Positions 9,775 through 19,890 of a DNA stretch of 64,000 bases are shown here, one piece after another (the stretch's first letter is position 1; each line of letters begins with the position of its first letter). Position numbers and translations under genes: made by a program. The notes under the pieces are model-generated. The model was not told where the DNA came from. It saw only the letters and a list, made by a program, of their open reading frames with translations, and ran no database searches. The stretch lies in the NCBI GenBank assembly GCA_037178625.1, contig CM074129.1, forward strand, positions 3,286,001 through 3,350,000, given 5' to 3'. The stretch is from Skeletonema tropicum. Its lineage: Eukaryota > Bacillariophyta > Thalassiosirophyceae > Thalassiosirales > Thalassiosiraceae.

Positions 9775-12345
9775 TCATCGGTTTTCGTTACCAGCGTAAG
9801 AAGGCGTGTGTAAACTGTAGGGTAATGGAACTCGAATGACATCACTGTCCTCTCCTTCATCGTCATCACTATCAAGGCAGATAATGTCATCGCTGTCTGT
9901 ATCATAATCAGCAAGAGGGACAAGGCGGACTTGCTTTCCATTATTGCCTCGAGATAAAGTATCAGACGAGAAGAAACAACCGAGTTCCCAATGCCGAATG
10001 AAAAGAATCTTTTCGTCAATTGTTTGCTTCTTTGAGCGTTTTTGTACTTGTCCCCAAGCAGCAATTGATAGATTATGAGAGGTGAGGCACAACCATTCTA
10101 TTGACCGACCATCGTGTGAAGGTTGAACAAAAGTTTTGATGTGGGGAACGTGACGTGCAGTTTGTAAAGGGTCATTGCCAACGTTCGTCCAACGACGATA
10201 CAATGGCTTCAGAAACTCCAAACTCACGTTCTTCATCTTGCCACAAACACTTCCGCCGCCGTAATAGCCTTCAATACTGTCTCTAATCTCGTCAACGGTT
10301 GGCCAAACGATCTGCAAACATTGTTGTAAGGGCGGTCTGTGTTTGGAAACTCGGTCATAATCTTCGACTGGTCTTGCACTATGTGTAGATGTGTATTCTA
10401 TTGCTTCATGGAATTTCCCCAGATACTTTTGATTTAGATAGCCCAATGAACTCATTTGGCATAGCACAGGAGGCTTCGCGTCACTGTTGACTCCCTTCTG
10501 ACGAAACGCAGGGAATGCATCAATGATTGCCTTTCGAAGCTTTAAGTATCCATAGTTATGATATGTCTCATGTTTATGTCTCCCAGGAATTGAAGGGATG
10601 AGCACGGCGTAGGCGGTTGAGAAATCGTATTGTCGAATAAGGTATGGTAGCGAAAACTCTTTGAAACTCAAGAAGCCTCCTGGCGAGTCAACACTTTTGC
10701 CGCCCAGAGACTCAGTGGGAGGATACCATTTCTGACGTTTATTATAGCCATAGCTTTCTAGATACCGAGCCAGATCAACTTCAAATGAGCATGTAGAATC
10801 GATAACATCTCTTTTCATTTGTTTGTTGGCATGGTCGGAGGCATGACTTTGTTTGAGTGGAAAATTTTGTGTGTAAGCTCCGTTTGCTTTCATCTCATTG
10901 TCTCCTCTAAGCAAGTTTGAAGTGTGTACAGCCACACGAATCATCGATTGCAGGTTTCCATCAATGATCTCGTCATAACCAGTCAGGAACATTTTAGTGT
11001 GGTGCATACCGTATTCTATTTGAATTGGGAGTGGATTTGTCCTCGAATTTGCTGGGGCAGATGGATCCAATTGGATGAATTCTACAGTGTTGCCACTTCC
11101 ACGCAGAAGGTCTCTCCATTTTGCCATGGAATCAGGATTGTGACAATAGCTGTAAAACACAACAACACGATGACATTGTAGAATTTCCGGAAGCGTCTGT
11201 TCAAGTAGGTAGCCAAAGTCAAGTGCAAAATTCGATATGATTAGCCATTTCAACTGCCTGTTTGAAACATCCAGCCCAATAACCTGCCTCAAAGTTTTGA
11301 AATATTTCAGCTTTTCTTTCGATAATCTTTTCGATGAACTTGTGGCAAATAGATGGAATGGTATAAGATCATCTTGTTTCTTTGTAGTCGTCATCCTTGC
11401 ATCCCTTCGCGCTCGTGTCAACGCACTTACAAGTTCAGATTTCTCAACAAAGAGCGATGTTGATATGCCACGAGATTCCAACTCTCGTTTCATTGCTCCA
11501 ATTCCCATAGACTCAACTTCATCTTCCAAAGATGAAGCAGAAGGGCGAGCTTTTCTCTTTCTTTCCTGCTTTGGCACAGGATTATCGTCACTGTCGCTGT
11601 CATCGAGCAATTCAATCACTTCTTGCTTGGACTTGGCTGATGATTGTTTTGTAGCCTCTGAATCAGCATTATTAGTAGCAATACCTGATTCTGTAACCAA
11701 TGATGCTGTTGCTTTTGTACCATCACTCATGCATTTCGGTTGCTTTTTATCGTGTATGTTTTTCGTATTTCTTTGAGCAACAACAGCCGAACGAGGAGGA
11801 GCTCTTGTTATTGCATCTGCATTGTCGATTTTCCTCCTTTCCATTTCCTTGACGTTTCTATTCTGCATCTCTCTGAGTTTTTGCTTCATGACTTCAAAAT
11901 CATCATCACTGCCGCTATCATTGTCAAGTAGATGATGCAGTCTCTTCTTTTTTGTTGTGGTCCGGCGTGCGGCAGGTTGTTTGAGTTTTTGTCGCATTGC
12001 TTCAAAGGCATCGTCGCTGTCACTATCGTCATCAATTTGACCAAGTATTTTCGGCTTTGTTCCTTTGACGGACTGCTTGCTTTCTGCTGCCTGCTCCCCC
12101 CGCTGCCGATGTTGTTGATGATCGGCTTCATTGTCGTCATCGCTGTCGATCGTATTCATTTTATCATTCGATCTTCTGGCATTGCAGGACGAAGTAGATG
12201 ACATTGCTCGATGTGCGAATATCAATGAAGGTATCGCAAATGCGCTTGCTGATGTGGAAAAGATGACAACGAAGGAGACCGACGCCAAATACCAACACCA
12301 TCGCATTTTGTTGTCATTGCGTGATGGTTGTAGGATGGTTGTCAT
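9775..12345 (-). CDS. TDP1: Tyrosyl-DNA phosphodiesterase 1 with SAP-like domain and N-terminal plastid-type signal
   Basis: This 856-codon frame has both HxK motifs of Tdp1: HHTKMF near residue 448, followed by the family's hydrophobic turn and Asp, and HIKTF near 735, followed by CLTSHNLSIAAWG. Tdp1 hydrolyses 3' phosphotyrosyl links left by topoisomerase I. Residues about 277-316 form a SAP-like DNA-binding helix pair (MKRELESRGISTSLFVEKSE). The N-terminus is unusual: MRWCWYLASVSFVVIFS followed by SASAFAIPS is a signal peptide plus plastid motif. The protein also has acidic DSDSDD blocks and two hydrophobic-acidic stretches (VIELLDDSDSDD and IICLDSDDDE) that resemble SUMO-interaction motifs of nuclear proteins. 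Two related copies of a (D)SDDxFExMxQKL segment lie near residues 108 and 145. The start could also be the ATG at 12306. Confidence 0.88.
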   Translation of the reverse strand: MTTILQPSRNDNKMRWCWYLASVSFVVIFSTSASAFAIPSLIFAHRAMSSTSSCNARRSNDKMNTIDSDDDNEADHQQHRQRGEQAAESKQSVKGTKPKILGQIDDDSDSDDAFEAMRQKLKQPAARRTTTKKKRLHHLLDNDSGSDDDFEVMKQKLREMQNRNVKEMERRKIDNADAITRAPPRSAVVAQRNTKNIHDKKQPKCMSDGTKATASLVTESGIATNNADSEATKQSSAKSKQEVIELLDDSDSDDNPVPKQERKRKARPSASSLEDEVESMGIGAMKRELESRGISTSLFVEKSELVSALTRARRDARMTTTKKQDDLIPFHLFATSSSKRLSKEKLKYFKTLRQVIGLDVSNRQLKWLIISNFALDFGYLLEQTLPEILQCHRVVVFYSYCHNPDSMAKWRDLLRGSGNTVEFIQLDPSAPANSRTNPLPIQIEYGMHHTKMFLTGYDEIIDGNLQSMIRVAVHTSNLLRGDNEMKANGAYTQNFPLKQSHASDHANKQMKRDVIDSTCSFEVDLARYLESYGYNKRQKWYPPTESLGGKSVDSPGGFLSFKEFSLPYLIRQYDFSTAYAVLIPSIPGRHKHETYHNYGYLKLRKAIIDAFPAFRQKGVNSDAKPPVLCQMSSLGYLNQKYLGKFHEAIEYTSTHSARPVEDYDRVSKHRPPLQQCLQIVWPTVDEIRDSIEGYYGGGSVCGKMKNVSLEFLKPLYRRWTNVGNDPLQTARHVPHIKTFVQPSHDGRSIEWLCLTSHNLSIAAWGQVQKRSKKQTIDEKILFIRHWELGCFFSSDTLSRGNNGKQVRLVPLADYDTDSDDIICLDSDDDEGEDSDVIRVPLPYSLHTPSYAGNENR

Positions 12346-12379
12346 CGTACGCCTGCACAGATTTGGCTGCTGTCTGGTA

Positions 12380-13182
12380 CAAGGGTAAATAAGCAGGGTT
12401 GGCGACGACAGTTCCCGCCAAAATTTTACCTAGTATAAAAGCTGAGTACCGTTACCGTCTCGTCAGCAAGTTCAATGGAGAAAGTCAGTGCCGGTCCGAT
12501 CAGGAATGATCAGCACCAACACGCCGTAGCGTCCGTCATCAGGCAAGGCAACCATGGTACGTTGCCGCCGCTGAATTAGACCAAGTTAATAGCCATATTA
12601 TCGGACGATCGGTGGCTGATCGTTATTATGGATTATTATGATGGTGTTAAAGCTCTCGCCGCTGCCGAATCCGCCGAGGGAAGGCAGCATGGAGGCAATA
12701 TTATTAGACGGTGACGTCCGGCGAGCGCCGGTCACTGAATAGGGCTCATTGAACATCCCAAGAAGCGTTTCTGGTGGATCCAACCACGATATCATCAACA
12801 TAGTAATCCATAGCAACGATCAGCCACCAATCGTCCCATATTACGGCTATTAACTTGGTCTATTTCAGCGGCGGCAACGTCGACCGTGGTTGCCGTTGCC
12901 TTGAGCGGTGAATGATCAATTCGAGCTTTCATTCAATGACGGGAGATGGGGAGAAACCGAGACTCAGTGAAGGGGAGCGAGACTCAATTATACGAATCTC
13001 AAAGTCGTAACGACAACTTTACTTAGGAACATTTGATGCCGTTTCTGGATCACTGCGGATCATAGGAGTGATACGTCGGAATATGTAAAATATCGCTAAA
13101 TTCGAGTACCGATGAGCTGACGAGATGGTAAATTGATTTTGAAATTTAACAAAACGACGCCAACCCTGCTTATTTACCCTTG
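12380..13182. mobile_element. Non-autonomous hAT-like foldback element with 8-bp target duplication
   Basis: The ends are perfect 25-bp inverted repeats (12380-12404 and 13158-13182, outer end CAAGGGTAAATAAG). They are flanked by an identical 8-bp direct repeat GTCTGGTA at 12372-12379 and 13183-13190. An 8-bp duplication with termini of the form C-A-(A/G)-N-G is typical of hAT elements. Further inside, long imperfect inverted arms face each other (about 12543-12640 against 12813-12905). They share the segments AGACCAAGTTAATAGCC and GCCGCCGCTGAA with their complements. No transposase frame is present, so mobility would need a partner element. Confidence 0.8.
12913..13032 (+). repeat. Copy 1 of a dispersed repeat, inside the hAT-like element
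   Basis: The stretch beginning TGATCAATTCGAGCTT and ending near the CAAAGTCGTAACG block recurs, with substitutions and small gaps, at 28981-29082. Shared blocks include CAATGACGGGA, ACTCAATTATA, ATCTCAAAGTCGTAACG and a TACTTA..GGAA tail. It forms the inner right part of the foldback element. Confidence 0.7.
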
Positions 13183-13507
13183 GTCTGGTACAGTTGCCCG
13201 CCTTAGTACTTGCCCATCCGCTAAACATCCGGACAAAGAAAGTCCGGACACTAACAGATAAGTTATTCCGTAGATCCTGTCCACCTAGGTGCCAGCCCCG
13301 AAGAGGGACACATCCGCGGGCAACCACGCACGGTTGACTCACTGTAAATATGTTCGTCCCGCGCAAAATCTTCAAAAAATCATCCAAAAGCTGACGATGC
13401 ACACCGATCGATAACAGAACACAGAACCCGAAGCCGCCGCAACCAATCCGATCCAACGCCATAGAATCGGCGCAACATAGTAATAAGACACTTAACAATC
13501 TACAGCA

Positions 13508-14575
13508 ATGACCTCTTACACACCTCAAGAAAAAGCTGACGCTACAGTATGGGAGGCAATGAAAGAAGGCTTTGCCAGCGGAGGAATCGTTGCCATACCA
13601 TCTACGCTCGCCGTGTATGCAGCCATGACATTCAGCCCAAAGTTTGTCAAATCAACCAATTGGCAGAGTCGAACTGCAATGGTGATTATGCCTCCACTAT
13701 TCGCTTTTGCAGCAGCGGCTGAAAATAAGCTTGTTCATCGCATGCATGAAATGGCAGCAGAGAGTTCGCATTCCAGAGAAATGGCAGAGTGGTCAACCCA
13801 AACACAACAGAAAATGCTCGCAAGTCATAAACAACAGCTTAAAAAGATGTCTACTCAGAAAATTCTAGCACAGCCTGGCATGACGGATAGGGGGGCGTTG
13901 TCAATTCAGGAGGATGAAGAGAAGGAGAGGGAAATTGCAGAAAAGTTTCGTGAAAGTGTTGTTAATTCAGGTGTTCGTGTTGTCTCTGGTGATTTAGGGG
14001 TCCATCATCGTCTGGCAAACTTTTGGCAGGTAAGCGAGTTTGAATATTTGAGATTGATGATGATGATGCTGGAAACGTGCAATGATTACTAACTTTTACA
14101 TCACCTACCTATCAGGAGAACCCATTCAAAATTTTGATTGCAGTTGGAGTTCCAACTGTATTTTACATCTTCAAAGGAAGAGAAGGTCAACAACACCTTC
14201 AATTGCAAATGAAATTAATGCACACGAGAGTATTCGGTCAATTTGCAGTCATTTCAATGCTATTATCATTAATGGGATTCAAAGAATACAGTAAGTCGCT
14301 CAAAGTATTGATCGTTTTCTCGCTTCGCTCAAACACTCACAATACTTTTTGCTCCAGTGGATCGGAGTGGTAAATTTGTAACTGAGGCAGATGTGCAAGC
14401 CAGAGTAGCTCAAATGCAGCAGAGTCGGTCAGAGCTTTTGTATCGATTGCATAGAGATAGAATGGATGCAGAGAGGCTGGCAGAGAAGAGGAGAAAGGCA
14501 CTCGAGGAAGATATGAAATTGGGTGCAGTCAAGAAGACCAACGCTTCAAAGGCATCAATTATTGACACGGCTTAA
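13508..14575 (+). CDS. RCF2-like respiratory supercomplex factor with HIG1 domain
   Basis: There are three exons, 13508-14029, 14116-14290 and 14358-14575 (introns 86 and 67 bp, both GTAAGY..AG, phases consistent), encoding 304 aa. The first half resembles the N-terminal membrane hairpin of yeast Rcf2: a glycine-rich helix starting WEAMKEGFASGGIVAIPSTL, then an SRTAMVIMPPLFAFAAAAE helix ending in acidic residues. The second half is a HIG1 domain: NPFKILIAVGVPTVFYIFKG, then QMKLMHTRVFGQFAVISMLL. HIG1 proteins associate with cytochrome c oxidase and supercomplexes in the inner mitochondrial membrane. The C-terminal 70 residues are a charged helix. No +1 frame change is needed. The gene diverges from TDP1 across the hAT-like element. 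Confidence 0.8.
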
Positions 14576-15571
14576 AAGAGTTTGTTAAGCTTCATAAAAG
14601 AGTTAATGCAACAGCTAATTCTCCTTATATCTCCAAGTGAATAGATCAGTATCAAAAGATAGATAAGTTGATCAATAAAATGCAGAATACTGAACACAGA
14701 ACACATCATACTTATCTCTCTAAGTAGGCAGGCACTAAGGTTTTGGGTATTCGGCAGTCAAAATCCGAGATTCGGCAGTCATTCGGCAGTGGGGTGTAAA
14801 AAGTCCCATTTGATAGTCATTCCCAGTTGTAGACGGTCCCATTTGATAGCCATTCCCAGTTGGAAATGGTGAGCCGAAAAATATTTTCTTCTAGAGATAA
14901 TCACAAAATCATCCTTTTTATTGCAGTTTTGGATAGATCTAGTCGAGTAGAGTATGTAAAAATTTTTAATTATGAAAAAATACCCAATATTGACGAAGAT
15001 ATAAGGAAAACAGCTGAGTGCCGACGAGTGCCCGGAGTGCCGAATATGGCCACCGAAAAACGGCAAATCCGGCAGTGCCGAATACCCAAAACCTTAGCAG
15101 GCACGAAGATGAGATTTCTAAAGTTCCCTCCCCTCCCCGTTTTCCTTCTACCCCTTCTCTTACTGACTGCTGACTGCTGCCTGGGCGCTGGGCATTTTGT
15201 GGGTATCCATTCCTTAAAATATGGGAGTAAACCATCCCAATTTGGGGAGATAGCAGGAAACAGATGAGTCGAGTCTGGCGGCATGCTCGAAGCCAGTGAT
15301 TGTGATTTTTTGAATTCACTGCCACGGCGAACGACATCAACATGCCGATCAATGTTCTTTTGGTCGTAGCATTGCAGTAGCAAGCGGCCGACCTCCCGAA
15401 ATTGACTGATAGTGACTGGTAGGGGCTGACAGTTCTGGTGTTGAAATTGTGAAGGTTGTCGGCCAGTATGTACTGAGCAGCAGGCGACCTACACGAGCTC
15501 TCCCAAAAAATTACAATTTAAGCACGATTCTCATTCTTCCTCTGAGAACAGACCTCGAAATAACGAACAAA
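14576..15571. other. Intergenic region with a MITE
   Basis: About 1 kb lies between the RCF2-like stop and the ATG of the HA-domain gene. It contains the MITE at 14735-15097. The remaining sequence holds no gene. Frames in 14860-15383 on both strands come from the MITE or have no recognisable content. The plus frame reaching the HA gene is open from 15449, but the ATG at 15572 (context ACAAAATGC) is the likely start. Confidence 0.5.
14735..15097. mobile_element. 363-bp MITE with 22-bp terminal inverted repeats
   Basis: The left end CTAAGGTTTTGGGTATTCGG and the right end are exact reverse complements over 22 bp. The element is flanked by the 6-bp direct repeat CAGGCA (14729-14734 and 15098-15103). 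Just inside both ends the motif TTCGGCA(G/C)T recurs several times, as expected for transposase binding sites. A near-duplicate 28-bp unit (GTCCCATTTGATAG.CATTCC) is repeated in tandem at about 14809-14865. It has no coding capacity. Confidence 0.75.
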
Positions 15572-18500
15572 ATGCTTGATGTAGAACAACGAGCAGAATC
15601 TCATTGTGATGAAGGTGACAAATCCGGTGCGTCGGATGACGTTCCTGCATCTAGTAGCGGTGAAACGCCAGTGAGTTCTGCAGAAAAAAATATTGCATCA
15701 GATAATAAAAATGATGCCGAAGTGAAAGACAACGCCGACAATGTAAAGAAGGAGGAAGATAAACCAGGCGATGCACCTGTAGCTGGTAGCACCGAAATAA
15801 TAGCAAATACTCTGGCTGATAGTGATAAATCAAGTGATGATGCCAAAATAAAAGAAGAGGAAGCTGACGGCTCAATCAAGGTTGAGGGCGATGGGTCAGG
15901 ACCCGCTGAAAACATCGACGAAATTCCAATGAATTCTTCGAAAGAAACTGATAAATCAAATGATGCCATAATAGAAAAGGAAGTCGAAGTTGCAATCAAG
16001 GTTGAGGGCGATTCCGAAGACATATTAAAGACCGAAGAGGCCACAATTGCTTCAGGAGAGAGTACAAATAATGCATCTGTTGTTGCAAGCAGTGAATCTA
16101 CACCCGACGCAACGAATGTTCAAAATCCTCAACCACCATCAGCAAGTAGCTCCAACAAAGCGAAAGGATTGCCGAAATTAAAGGACGATACTTCTACATC
16201 TGCATCTGCATCCATGAAAAAAGATAGATCAGATTCTCTTCTATCTAATACATCAACTCAAGACAAACCTAATACTCGCAGCCGTACCCGAAGTCTATCC
16301 TCCGGAGTTTCATCGACAATGTCATCCATATCTGGTGCATCTGGCGAAGGTGGCGAAAGAATATCGAGAGGACCTGCAAAAAAGCGTCATAAAGCACGGG
16401 CTCTGTTTGGCAAGAATAATGATACGGAGTCAACGCAGGATGAAAAGACAAGTACAAGTACCACCGCTACTCGTAGGCCCAGGAGTAATACAATTGATTC
16501 TTTTCGCGCAGCAATGGATCACCAGTCAATTGATCTCCCCACCGAATCTATAGTGCTTCCACAGATCAAACAAGTGACGATTGTGGAAAGCAACAACACA
16601 ACAGCTAGTCCCCCTAGTGGTCGCTTTCGCTCTGATACAATTGATTTCCTGAATAGTAGCGGATTCCATACTACGATGTCTGGTAGTCCCAGTCCAAGAT
16701 CTCGTGGGGATACAATTGATTTCTTGAATAATAGTGGGGATACTCTTTCAATTGGATTGGATCCGATCCCAGTAAACGTTGCACCAGCGAGCGGTGCTTC
16801 ATCAAAGGCACATGGAGGTGATATAGCACATAGAAAGACACCAAAGAAGACAAATCGTACAAGAGCATCGAGTCATTCATCTGGTTCTTTATCTGAGGGA
16901 CCTTTAAGGAAAAGACACAAAACGAGATCGTTATCATTTAAGGGTCATGAAAAGACTGACGACAAGTTGGATGCAGAAGGAAAAGACGATACCGCCAACG
17001 ATCCAGATGATTTTAGAATACGAAGCAATACGTTTGAATACTCAATGGAAGATGCGATGTACGGCAGATCTCGATCTGACACCTTAGATTTCCTCACCGC
17101 AGCAGTTGCAGGAGATATGGGCCACGACCTAGACGCTGCAAGCGCCGCAGCTGCTGGTAATGGTTCATCTTTCGCTATGCATCCAATAAGTGCACCTAGT
17201 GGAGCATCTTCCATGTACCATCCTCGAAGGCCACGCAGTAATACCATCGACTCAACAACGAGCTCCCTGAATAGCACAAAACTTGATTTCTTAGTGTCAG
17301 TGGCAGCCGAAGATAACGCTCTCTTGCAATCTCCCGAGCAGAAGCGTGAACGCGGTGATTCCTCTGAGAATGTTGGAAGAAGACCGAGGAGTAATACTTT
17401 AGAAATATTCTCAGATATGGCACCGCCTCGAGAAAGAGGTGACACTGTCGACTTTTTAGTGGGAAGTAATGTAGAGGTAGCCGGCATACCGAACTTGTCG
17501 GATGCTCACGAAGGCAACACTAATGTCATGGACCATTTGCAAGCGCTGTGCGACGAGCCAAAACTGGGACATCGTGGGTCGGGATCAAAATCAACAGGAA
17601 TATTGCGCAAAAGACGTCGTTCAAGTTCTGGCAATGCTGACATTGGTAATCCTCCGGCAGCCAAGGCAAAGTTTGACGAAGAATCCAAGAGGAGAAGTCG
17701 AGCTCAATCATTTGCAACGTTGGGCACAAATTTTACTTTGGATTCGGCTGCTCAGCGACTTTTGTCAGAATCACTGAATGCAATGAACAGTGGAAAACGG
17801 CATCGCTTAGAAAGCTGGGGTGGTATGTCGGACATTAGTCTCGGTGAAATGGAAAATCATTATTCAGCATTGAAAGATTCAGGCCTTATTGATGACATTA
17901 TGGCTGTTGCAAATGAAATAGGGGAAGACTCGATAGATGGAAAGCGTATTCGCGCCAATAGTGGAGGATCGGGTTCAAATGGGCAGGTGAAAGGGAGGCC
18001 GAGATTTGATTCCCTTGCATCGTTGTCTTTGGCATCTCTATCGGATGCCTCTGTATCTCTGTCAGGACCAAAAGAGCACAAAATACCACCGAAATCTGGC
18101 AAGGAATCAGCTTCTACGTCTGGCAATCCTTCTATTGTAGTAGACTTTGCAGCTATAGCTGCAGGAGTTGACGCTGCAAATGCTGCAATAGAAGGTTTAG
18201 ATTTAGCTGCAATTATGGGGCCAAAGGGGACCAAAACACCTGCTGCATCATCGAAAAAGGCTGCTACTGAAGCAAGAAAATATGCGAGTGCGAAGATACC
18301 TGCGAATGTTTCTCGTACACCTCAATCAATATCAACCACAAAAGCAGTTGTAATGCCACCTCAAATCTACATGAAAAATGCAAAGCTTCCGCCGAAAGGT
18401 ATTCCTGCAAAGCCTCATGTACCTGTACCGTCTACGATGCCTCCAAAACCAGTGCCAGGAAGCACTCCAAATACAAAAGCACCCGCGCCCTTCCCCGTGA

Positions 18501-19744
18501 CGAGTATAAAGATTCCGTTTGTGCCTATTCCCAAGTCAACGAAAACCAAAGAAGAGATGGACGCAATCATGCAGCGGGCACGAGCAGCAGCCGGATACAC
18601 ACCACCAACGCAGGCAGGAGCTGCGCCTCCCGTCAAGAAAGCGCCACCACGAAAACCACCCACAACCTACACCCCTTACGCGAAGTATGGTCCCAATCCT
18701 GCATACGCAAATACACCAGCGCATCAGAGAGGTCCACCGCCACCATACAACCCAGCAATGCCGCCTCATCATTACGCAAGGACGAAGACTCCTCCTTCGT
18801 ATGTGAAAGCTCGAATTCCGTCCAGCACACCAAAACCCAGCACATTGCAGTCTCAGCAAAAATGGGATGACATGTTCAATTATCTTGTAAAATTCATCGA
18901 AGAAACTCGCCAAGAGGCTACAAAGAATATGCCAGAAGAGAAGAAAAAGACGTGGGTGTGGGATGGAAATGTCCCAACGAATTACAAAACAAAATGCGGC
19001 AAGGCGCTGGGAAGGTGGATCAATAACCAGCGATCTGCGAAATCGAAGGGTACTCTAAAAGATGATCGAGAAGTTAGGCTTGTCAGTACTGGGTTGAAGT
19101 GGAGTGTGCTCACTACAAACTCATGGCGTGACATGTTGCGAGAATTACAAATTTACGTGGCTGAGCAAACAAAGGATGGCCGACCTTGGGATGGAAATGT
19201 ACCCACAAACTATAAGATCAAATCGAATACACCTGGTGGTGGTGCCGAAGACGAAGAAAAGAATCTTGGCCGTTGGATCAACCGCCAAAGAAGTCTCTTT
19301 CAGGCTGGAAAATTGAAAAAAGAGCGTCAGCTAGACCTTGAGAGGATTGGACTGAAATGGTCCGTCTTGTTAACGACTTCATGGACAACAATGTATGATG
19401 GTCTTTGCGCATTCGTCGAAGCTAGAAGAAAGCAGAGTCCGACAGGTGTTTGGGATGGCGATGTTCCCCCTAACTACAAAACAAACACAAACCCCCCTCT
19501 GAGTCTGGGCAGATGGGTGCATAGACAAAGATCTGCACAGGCTAAAGGGCAACTCAAAGAAGATCAAGTCCAAAAACTGGAGATGCTCGGATTAAAATGG
19601 TTCGATGAAGGAGAAGAGTTAGCCCAACAAAGCACTCCGATGAGTGTAACCTCATCGTCAACCTATATTCATCGCAGCGCAGAAAATCAATTGAATGGAG
19701 CAGTTTCAGGACCTGAAACTGTGACTTCCACATCTGAATGCTAA
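15572..19744 (+). CDS. HA-domain (helicase-associated) protein with repeated RxRSDTIDFL motifs
   Basis: This is a 1,390-codon intact frame. The C-terminal quarter (residues about 1096-1344) has three copies of the helicase-associated domain found in many stramenopile proteins: W..M...L..F, WDGNVPTNYK, LGRWINNQRSAKSKGTL and GLKWS; the third copy ends GLKWF. The domain is thought to bind nucleic acid. The first 1,000 residues are disordered and Ser-rich, with acidic lysine repeats at the start. They hold eight copies of a motif close to R-x-R-S/G-D/N-T-I/L-D-F-L, at DNA positions near 16477, 16621, 16699, 17017, 17069, 17227, 17380 and 17428. Two KRHK(A/T)R(A/S)L segments also occur. A proline-rich linker precedes the HA domains. 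A nuclear regulatory role is likely but not shown; no helicase core is present. Confidence 0.75.
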   Translation: MLDVEQRAESHCDEGDKSGASDDVPASSSGETPVSSAEKNIASDNKNDAEVKDNADNVKKEEDKPGDAPVAGSTEIIANTLADSDKSSDDAKIKEEEADGSIKVEGDGSGPAENIDEIPMNSSKETDKSNDAIIEKEVEVAIKVEGDSEDILKTEEATIASGESTNNASVVASSESTPDATNVQNPQPPSASSSNKAKGLPKLKDDTSTSASASMKKDRSDSLLSNTSTQDKPNTRSRTRSLSSGVSSTMSSISGASGEGGERISRGPAKKRHKARALFGKNNDTESTQDEKTSTSTTATRRPRSNTIDSFRAAMDHQSIDLPTESIVLPQIKQVTIVESNNTTASPPSGRFRSDTIDFLNSSGFHTTMSGSPSPRSRGDTIDFLNNSGDTLSIGLDPIPVNVAPASGASSKAHGGDIAHRKTPKKTNRTRASSHSSGSLSEGPLRKRHKTRSLSFKGHEKTDDKLDAEGKDDTANDPDDFRIRSNTFEYSMEDAMYGRSRSDTLDFLTAAVAGDMGHDLDAASAAAAGNGSSFAMHPISAPSGASSMYHPRRPRSNTIDSTTSSLNSTKLDFLVSVAAEDNALLQSPEQKRERGDSSENVGRRPRSNTLEIFSDMAPPRERGDTVDFLVGSNVEVAGIPNLSDAHEGNTNVMDHLQALCDEPKLGHRGSGSKSTGILRKRRRSSSGNADIGNPPAAKAKFDEESKRRSRAQSFATLGTNFTLDSAAQRLLSESLNAMNSGKRHRLESWGGMSDISLGEMENHYSALKDSGLIDDIMAVANEIGEDSIDGKRIRANSGGSGSNGQVKGRPRFDSLASLSLASLSDASVSLSGPKEHKIPPKSGKESASTSGNPSIVVDFAAIAAGVDAANAAIEGLDLAAIMGPKGTKTPAASSKKAATEARKYASAKIPANVSRTPQSISTTKAVVMPPQIYMKNAKLPPKGIPAKPHVPVPSTMPPKPVPGSTPNTKAPAPFPVTSIKIPFVPIPKSTKTKEEMDAIMQRARAAAGYTPPTQAGAAPPVKKAPPRKPPTTYTPYAKYGPNPAYANTPAHQRGPPPPYNPAMPPHHYARTKTPPSYVKARIPSSTPKPSTLQSQQKWDDMFNYLVKFIEETRQEATKNMPEEKKKTWVWDGNVPTNYKTKCGKALGRWINNQRSAKSKGTLKDDREVRLVSTGLKWSVLTTNSWRDMLRELQIYVAEQTKDGRPWDGNVPTNYKIKSNTPGGGAEDEEKNLGRWINRQRSLFQAGKLKKERQLDLERIGLKWSVLLTTSWTTMYDGLCAFVEARRKQSPTGVWDGDVPPNYKTNTNPPLSLGRWVHRQRSAQAKGQLKEDQVQKLEMLGLKWFDEGEELAQQSTPMSVTSSSTYIHRSAENQLNGAVSGPETVTSTSEC

Positions 19745-19890
19745 TTTATAATTCATATGATACCAGATATCTCTCTGTCTGTTTAGTTTCTTCTTATTGC
19801 TTATCTCACTCCCTTTCCTGCTAGCTCCGAAGCACTCAATCCAATGCTGGCTGGTCCTTTTGTGCCTGTGTCTCTCGTTAGATATCGTGA

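Larger units (their letters stand above)
12346..13507. other. Intergenic region occupied mainly by a foldback transposable element
   Basis: This region lies between the divergent TDP1 and RCF2-like genes and is filled by the hAT-like element at 12380-13182. The remaining 300 bp before the RCF2-like ATG show no gene. The 169-codon minus-strand frame at 13019-13528 crosses the element boundary and starts inside the next gene, so it is not taken as real. Confidence 0.5.

Noticed and set aside
13019..13528. 169-codon minus-strand frame
   Set aside because: It starts inside the RCF2-like gene and runs into the hAT-like element; no recognisable content.
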